Shown here one piece after another: positions 59,152 to 64,000 of a stretch of 64,000 bases of DNA. The notes beneath the pieces were generated by a model. The model did no database searches and was not told the origin of the DNA. It saw only the letters and a list, made by a program, of their open reading frames with translations. The position numbers were made by a program, and so were the translations under genes. The DNA is from Comamonas koreensis. Its GTDB lineage: Bacteria > Pseudomonadota > Gammaproteobacteria > Burkholderiales > Burkholderiaceae_C. The stretch is taken from the NCBI RefSeq assembly GCF_021026195.1, contig NZ_JAJNCT010000010.1, forward strand, positions 1-64,000, given 5' to 3'. How positions within the stretch are numbered: the first letter of the stretch is position 1; every line of letters begins with the position of its first letter.

Positions 59152-61806
59152 ATGAGTTCAAACCAAATGGAAAATCCAACGCTTACGAAAGCCGATTTTT
59201 CATCGCACACGCCCATGATGCAGCAGTACCACGCTGCAAAAGTGGAGCACCCCAACACCCTGCTGTTCTACCGCATGGGGGATTTTTACGAGCTGTTTTA
59301 TGGCGATGCCGAGAAGGCCGCGCAGCTGCTCAATATCACCTTGACCCAGCGCGGCCAGTCGGCCGGCCAGCCGATTCCGATGGCGGGCGTGCCCTTCCAT
59401 GCGCTGGAGAACTACCTGGGCCGCTTGCTCAAGCTCGGCGAATCGGTGGCGATCTGCGAGCAGGTGGGCGAAGTGGGGGCCAGCAAGGGGCCGGTGGAGC
59501 GCAAGGTGGTGCGCGTGGTCACGCCGGGCACGGTGACCGACAGCGAGCTGATGAGCGACAAGGCCGAGGCCATGCTGCTGGTGGTGCACCAGGCGCAGCG
59601 CGCCCGCTGTGGCCTGGCCTGGCTGAGCGTGACCCAGGGCAAGATTTTTCTGGCCGAGTGCACCCATGAAGAGCTACCCGCCTGGATTGCGCGCATTGCA
59701 CCCAGCGAAGTGGCCTACAGCGCCGGTGCCTCGCAGCGCTTTGAGCAATCGTTGTACCAGCTGCGCAGCAGCGGCGTGCTGACCTGCCCGCTGGCGCTGC
59801 GCCCCGATTGGCAGTTCGACGAAAAGCTGGGCGAGCGCAAGCTGCTGGAGCAGCTGGGCGCCGCCAGCCTGCAGGCCTGGAATGCGCAGACCCTGTACGC
59901 TGCCCATGCGGCCGCTGGCGCGCTGCTGACCTATGCCGAGCACACCCAGGGCCGCAACCTGCCCCATGTGCAGACCATCCATGTGGTGCGCGACGATGCG
60001 CTGATCGACCTGCCGGCGACCACGCGCCGCAACCTGGAACTGGTCAAGACCTTGCGCGGTGAGGACGGCCCGACCTTGTTCTCGCTGATCGATACCTGCC
60101 AGACCGGCATGGGCAGCCGCCTGCTCAAGAGCTGGTTGCTTGAACCCAGCCGCGACCGCAGCGATGCCCGTGCGCGCCTGGGCGCCATCAGCGTGCTGCG
60201 CGGCGACAGCGACACGCTCTCAGCCGCACCCTGGCAGATTCTGCGCACCGAGCTCAAGGGCGTCTCCGATGTGGAGCGCATCACCGCCCGCATTGCGCTG
60301 CGCCAGGTGCGCCCGCGTGAGCTGGTGGCACTGGGTTTGACCTTGCAAAAGGCGCAGCAGCTGGCGCGCAATGCCGCCGCACCTGCGCCCTTGCTGGGCG
60401 AGATTTTTGAAGCGCTGCAGCCGCCTTTGGATGCGATGGAACTGCTGATCCGCGCCATCGACCCCGAGCCCGCTGCACTGGTGCGCGATGGCGGCGTGGT
60501 CGCCAATGGTTTTGACAGCGAGCTGGACGAGCTGCGCGCCATCCAGACCAATTGCGATGCCTTCTTGCTGGACCTGGAGACGCGCGAGAAAGCGCGCACC
60601 GGTATCAGCAACCTGCGCGTGCAGTTCAACAAGGTGCATGGCTTTTATATCGAGGTCACCAGCAGCCACAGGGACAAGGTGCCCGACGACTACCGCCGCC
60701 GCCAGACCTTGAAGAACGCCGAGCGCTTTATCACGCCCGAACTCAAGACCTTTGAGGACAAGGCGCTGTCGGCCCAGGAACGCGCCCTGCAGCGCGAGAA
60801 ATGGCTGTACGAGCAAGTGCTGGACCAGCTGCAGCCGCATGTCAGCGCGCTGACCCGCGTGGGCCAGGCGATTGCATCGCTGGATGCGCTGTGTGCGCTG
60901 GCCGAGCGCTCGCTGACCCTCAACTGGTGCGCCCCGCAGTTTGTGCCCGAGCCCTGCATCGACATCGATGCGGGCCGCCACCCGGTGGTGGAAGCACGGC
61001 TGGCCGAGACCTCCAACGCCTCGTTCATCGCCAACAACACGCGGCTGTCGAGCCTGCAGCGCCTGCAGATCATCACCGGCCCCAACATGGGCGGTAAATC
61101 GACCTATATGCGCCAGGTGGCGCTGATTGCGCTGCTGGCCAGCATGGGCAGCTATGTGCCCGCCACACGCTGCCTGCTGGGGCCGATCGATGCGATCCAC
61201 ACCCGCATCGGCGCGGCCGATGACCTGGCGAATGCCCAATCCACCTTCATGCTGGAGATGACCGAGGCCGCGCAGATTCTGCACGCCGCCACGCCCTACA
61301 GCCTGGTGCTGATGGACGAGATTGGCCGGGGCACCAGCACCTTTGACGGCCTGGCGCTGGCCAGCGGCATTGCCACGCATCTGCATGACAAGACCAAGGC
61401 GCTGGCCTTGTTCGCCACCCATTATTTTGAGCTGACCGCGCTGCCGGCCAAGGCCAAACATGCGATCAACATGCATGTGGCCGCGACCGAAGCGGGCAGC
61501 GACATTGTGTTTTTGCACGAGCTGCAACCGGGCCCGGCCAGCCGCAGCTATGGCGTGCAGGTGGCCAAGCTTGCCGGCATGCCGGCGCCCGTGCTCAGCC
61601 ATGCCCGCCATGCGCTGGCCGCGCTGGAATCGCGCCAGCAGGCAGGCGACTCCCAGGTGGACCTGTTTGCCCAACCAGCCTCGGCCGAAACCGCAACACC
61701 CAGCGCCGTCGAGGCGCAACTGCGCGAGCTGCAGCCGGACACGTTGACACCGCGCGACGCACTCGATCTACTGTATTCACTCAAGCGACTCGCTGACAAG
61801 TCATGA
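59152..61806 (+). CDS. mutS: DNA mismatch repair protein MutS
   Basis: 884 residues. The mismatch-wedge motif F45-Y46-E47 lies in [11 protein letters not shown]. The ATPase has Walker [10 protein letters not shown], the Walker B region [16 protein letters not shown] and ATHYFELT. The C-terminal part has the usual dimer/tetramer helices. MutS recognises mismatches and recruits MutL. Its last bases overlap the start of the proteasome-like gene (ATGA at 61803). Confidence 0.95.
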   Translation: MSSNQMENPTLTKADFSSHTPMMQQYHAAKVEHPNTLLFYRMGDFYELFYGDAEKAAQLLNITLTQRGQSAGQPIPMAGVPFHALENYLGRLLKLGESVAICEQVGEVGASKGPVERKVVRVVTPGTVTDSELMSDKAEAMLLVVHQAQRARCGLAWLSVTQGKIFLAECTHEELPAWIARIAPSEVAYSAGASQRFEQSLYQLRSSGVLTCPLALRPDWQFDEKLGERKLLEQLGAASLQAWNAQTLYAAHAAAGALLTYAEHTQGRNLPHVQTIHVVRDDALIDLPATTRRNLELVKTLRGEDGPTLFSLIDTCQTGMGSRLLKSWLLEPSRDRSDARARLGAISVLRGDSDTLSAAPWQILRTELKGVSDVERITARIALRQVRPRELVALGLTLQKAQQLARNAAAPAPLLGEIFEALQPPLDAMELLIRAIDPEPAALVRDGGVVANGFDSELDELRAIQTNCDAFLLDLETREKARTGISNLRVQFNKVHGFYIEVTSSHRDKVPDDYRRRQTLKNAERFITPELKTFEDKALSAQERALQREKWLYEQVLDQLQPHVSALTRVGQAIASLDALCALAERSLTLNWCAPQFVPEPCIDIDAGRHPVVEARLAETSNASFIANNTRLSSLQRLQIITGPNMGGKSTYMRQVALIALLASMGSYVPATRCLLGPIDAIHTRIGAADDLANAQSTFMLEMTEAAQILHAATPYSLVLMDEIGRGTSTFDGLALASGIATHLHDKTKALALFATHYFELTALPAKAKHAINMHVAATEAGSDIVFLHELQPGPASRSYGVQVAKLAGMPAPVLSHARHALAALESRQQAGDSQVDLFAQPASAETATPSAVEAQLRELQPDTLTPRDALDLLYSLKRLADKS

Positions 61807-62627
61807 CCTATTGTGTAGCCATCAAGCTGAACGCCGGCCTGGTGTTCCTCTCCGACTCCCGCACCAATGCGGGCCTGGACCATATCAGCACCTTCCGCAA
61901 GATGATGGTGTATGAGAAGCGCGGCGAGCGCTTCATGGTGCTGCTGTCTGCCGGCAATCTGTCGATCTCGCAATCGGTGCGCGAGATTTTGCAGACCCAG
62001 CAGCTCGAAGACGAGAACGGCGGACCACCCATCACCATCTGGAACGCCAAGAGCATGTTCGATGCCACCCGCGTGCTGGGTGCCGCCGTGCGCCATATCC
62101 AGGAGCGCGACGGCAAGGCATTGGAGCGCGCGGGTGTGGACTTCAACTGCAGCCTGGTGTTTGGCGGCCAGATCGCCGGCGAGAGCCCGCGCCTGTTCCA
62201 GGTCTACTCAGCCGGCAACTTTATCGAGGCCACGGCCGAGACACCCTACTTCCAGATCGGCGAGGCCAAGTACGGCAAGCCCGTGCTGGACCGCGTACTG
62301 ACCCCCACCACGCCCCTCAACGAAGCGGCCAAGTGTGCGCTGGTCTCCATGGACAGCACGCTCAAATCCAACCTGTCGGTGGGCCTGCCGCTGGACCTGG
62401 TGGTTTATGACACCGACGAACTGGCCTGCGACAACATCGCCTGCATCGACGAGTTCAACCAGTACTTCCGCATGGTGCGCAACACCTGGGGCGACAAGCT
62501 GCGCCAGGCCTTTGACAGCATCGAAGACCCGCACTGGGACAGCGGCGACAACGCAGCGTCAATCCAGCCGGACAGCAGCGCCATTCGGCCGGTCAAAAAG
62601 ATCACCAACTCCAACGTGATGCTCTAA
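61803..62627 (+). CDS. Anbu proteasome-like peptidase
   Basis: 274 residues, the length of Anbu (ancestral beta-subunit), a self-compartmentalised relative of the 20S proteasome. The N-terminus MTYCVAIKL gives the nucleophile Thr2 once Met is removed. It continues with the [17 protein letters not shown] and [11 protein letters not shown] segments of the family. Elsewhere Anbu is commonly found with a transglutaminase-like protein and an ATP-grasp/alpha-E pair; none is seen here. It is coupled to mutS by a 4-base overlap. Confidence 0.88.
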   Translation: MTYCVAIKLNAGLVFLSDSRTNAGLDHISTFRKMMVYEKRGERFMVLLSAGNLSISQSVREILQTQQLEDENGGPPITIWNAKSMFDATRVLGAAVRHIQERDGKALERAGVDFNCSLVFGGQIAGESPRLFQVYSAGNFIEATAETPYFQIGEAKYGKPVLDRVLTPTTPLNEAAKCALVSMDSTLKSNLSVGLPLDLVVYDTDELACDNIACIDEFNQYFRMVRNTWGDKLRQAFDSIEDPHWDSGDNAASIQPDSSAIRPVKKITNSNVML

Positions 62628-62670
62628 AGTGCTGCGGCAGCGCGGGCTCACCAGAGCCCAGCGCTGCCGC

Positions 62671-63471
62671 TCAGGCGTGCACCAGGTTCGGGTTCTGCGC
62701 CAGCTGCTGGGCAATCGCGCGGCAGGTGCGCAGCAGCGGCTGGATGTAGGCGGCCTGCACATCTTCACGCTGGCGGAACAGCAAGGTGCTGACGCTGATG
62801 GCAGCCACGGGGCTGCCGTCCGGCCCCAGCACTGCGGCGCCAAAGCAGTAAATGCCCTCTTCATTCTCTTGCGCATCGGTGGACCAGCCGCGCAGGCGCA
62901 CCTCGTCCACCTGGCGTTGCAGCGCCTGCGCATCGCCCACGGTCTGCGCCGTCAGCGGCGCATAGCCCAGCTCGGCCATCAGCGCACTGGCATCGGCAGG
63001 CGGCAGTGCGGCCAGGTAGGCCTTGCCGACGGCGGTGGAATAGAGGTTGACGCTGGTGCCAATGCGCGATGACATCTGCACGGCACTGTCGCTCTCCAGC
63101 TTTTCGATATAGACCATGCTGTGGCCCGAGGGCACGGCGAAATGGATGGTCTCCTGCGTGGCATCGCGCAGATCACGCAGCGCCTGCGTTGCGGCCATGC
63201 GCAGTCCCGAGCGGCTCCAACTGCGGCTGGCCAGTTGCACCAGGCGCGGGCCCAAGGTCCAGCAGCGCGTGGTCCCCACTTCTACCAGCATGCGCTCGGC
63301 CTGCAGCGCCGCCACAATGCGGTGCACCGTCGGGCGCGGAAAACCCGTCGCCTTGGCCATCTCGGCAATGCCCAGGGGCTCGCTGCCATCTGCCACCAAT
63401 TGCAGCACGCGCATGAACTTGGAAAACGCTGCCGTGCCGGCAACACTGCTTTCAGAAGACGAAGTAGCCAT
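62671..63471 (-). CDS. IclR-family transcriptional regulator
   Basis: 266 residues. The N-terminal winged helix (about 18-80, PLGIAEMAKATGFPRPTVHRI) and the effector-binding domain (about 95-260, HFAVPSGHSMVYIEKLES then STAVGKAYLAALPP) match the IclR family, which usually senses aromatic or short-chain acids. It is divergent from a LysR-type regulator. No catabolic gene is visible within the window, so the target is unknown. Confidence 0.9.
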   Translation of the reverse strand: MATSSSESSVAGTAAFSKFMRVLQLVADGSEPLGIAEMAKATGFPRPTVHRIVAALQAERMLVEVGTTRCWTLGPRLVQLASRSWSRSGLRMAATQALRDLRDATQETIHFAVPSGHSMVYIEKLESDSAVQMSSRIGTSVNLYSTAVGKAYLAALPPADASALMAELGYAPLTAQTVGDAQALQRQVDEVRLRGWSTDAQENEEGIYCFGAAVLGPDGSPVAAISVSTLLFRQREDVQAAYIQPLLRTCRAIAQQLAQNPNLVHA

Positions 63472-63720
63472 GTTTGCATCCCATACTGCGCCGTAGCATA
63501 CCCCAGCGCAGGGGGGTTAGCGGTCGCCAGCCGCATGCACAGCGCGGTATCCTGCCATGTGAGGGGTACAGAGACCAAAGCATTCTTCTTTTCCATAGGA
63601 ATGCGGCTCGATCCCTTCAACGGCAATGCCTTCCGAATGATCACTACGGAAAATCCATAGCCACTATCGCGGCAGCCCGCTACCATGTCGCATCCCCCAC
63701 GATCCAGTTTCCGCTCTGCC

Positions 63721-64000
63721 ATGCGCTTTGACCTGCAAGACCTGCGCCTATTTGTCCATACCCTGGAGTCCGGCACCATCACCCAGGGGGCCGAGCGCTG
63801 CCATATCACCTTGGCATCGGCCAGCGAGCGCATCCGGGGCATGGAGACGGTGCTGGGCGCGCCCTTGCTCCACCGCAGCAAGCGTGGGGTCACAGCGACC
63901 GAAGCGGGTGCCGTGCTGCTGCCCCATGCGCGCCGCATGCTGCTGCAGATGGAGCAGCTGGCCGGCGACATGCAGGCCTTTGGCCAGGGCCTGGGCACGC
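63721..64000 (+). CDS. LysR-family transcriptional regulator, partial (runs off right edge)
   Basis: The first 93 codons encode the winged helix of a LysR regulator: LQDLRLFVHTLESGTITQGA, ERCHITLASASERIRGMETVLGAPLLHRSKRGVTATEAG in parts, and the linker helix LLPHARRMLLQMEQLAGD. The start may be an upstream ATG at 63685 that adds twelve residues. The effector domain lies outside the window. Confidence 0.85.
   Translation, partial: MRFDLQDLRLFVHTLESGTITQGAERCHITLASASERIRGMETVLGAPLLHRSKRGVTATEAGAVLLPHARRMLLQMEQLAGDMQAFGQGLGT

Noticed and set aside
58626..59669. 347-codon plus-strand frame entering mutS
   Set aside because: It reads through the intergenic stretch and then mutS in the wrong frame, with Arg/Gly-rich composition.

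Overview
The window looks like a chromosomal segment of a betaproteobacterium in the Comamonadaceae (Comamonas, Delftia or Acidovorax type). The GC-rich housekeeping genes, two Bug-family periplasmic receptors, the NodT/EmrA/EmrB efflux operon and the RelA, OmpR/EnvZ and PHB-type genes all fit that group. The assignment rests on recognised protein families; no database search was run.

Positions 1 to about 13550 are the integrase-proximal part of a lambda-like prophage, whose other end lies left of the window. Reading leftward from the immunity region are a Cro-like repressor, a CII-family protein, a replication initiator with iteron-like repeats inside its coding sequence, and a DnaC-like helicase loader cut by the window edge. 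Reading rightward are a LexA-type CI repressor, a lipoprotein, and a second operator cluster with a good promoter. After these come a small protein resembling the RNA polymerase alpha C-terminal domain, a low-GC lipoprotein unit on the opposite strand, and a tightly coupled run of mostly unknown phage genes. That run contains a P22 immI-like block (Arc/Mnt ribbon-helix-helix proteins plus an AntA-type antirepressor) and ends in an excisionase-like gene and a tyrosine integrase. The integrase abuts the 3' end of a tRNA-Val(GAC) gene, which marks one prophage end (attR).

Positions 13553 to 64000 are host backbone. In order: relA; an alpha/beta hydrolase divergent from 3-hydroxybutyrate dehydrogenase; ompR-envZ; a GFA-family protein; ispD-ispF; mfd; serB; argE; a SRAP-family protein lacking its catalytic residues; a gluzincin-like metalloprotease; xerD; two Bug receptors; an AEC transporter; a GDSL esterase; queG; tsaE-amiC; dedA; mutL; a marR-nodT-emrA-emrB drug-efflux operon; gdhA; an M48 protease; miaA; a DUF2867 protein; a cysteine synthase/desulfhydrase-like enzyme; a divergent MFS/HxlR pair; cysE; trmJ; suhB; an RcnB-like protein; mutS overlapping a proteasome-like Anbu gene; an IclR regulator; and a LysR regulator cut by the right edge.

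The most unusual material is in the prophage: a 14-bp operator family at both control regions, an origin-like iteron array inside the replication gene, an alpha-CTD look-alike, the immI-like module with a perfect inverted repeat, and several start codons placed almost directly after a promoter -10 box. On the host side the points worth a second look are the SRAP paralogue with lost catalytic residues, the Anbu gene coupled to mutS, and the palindromic operators beside marR and hxlR.
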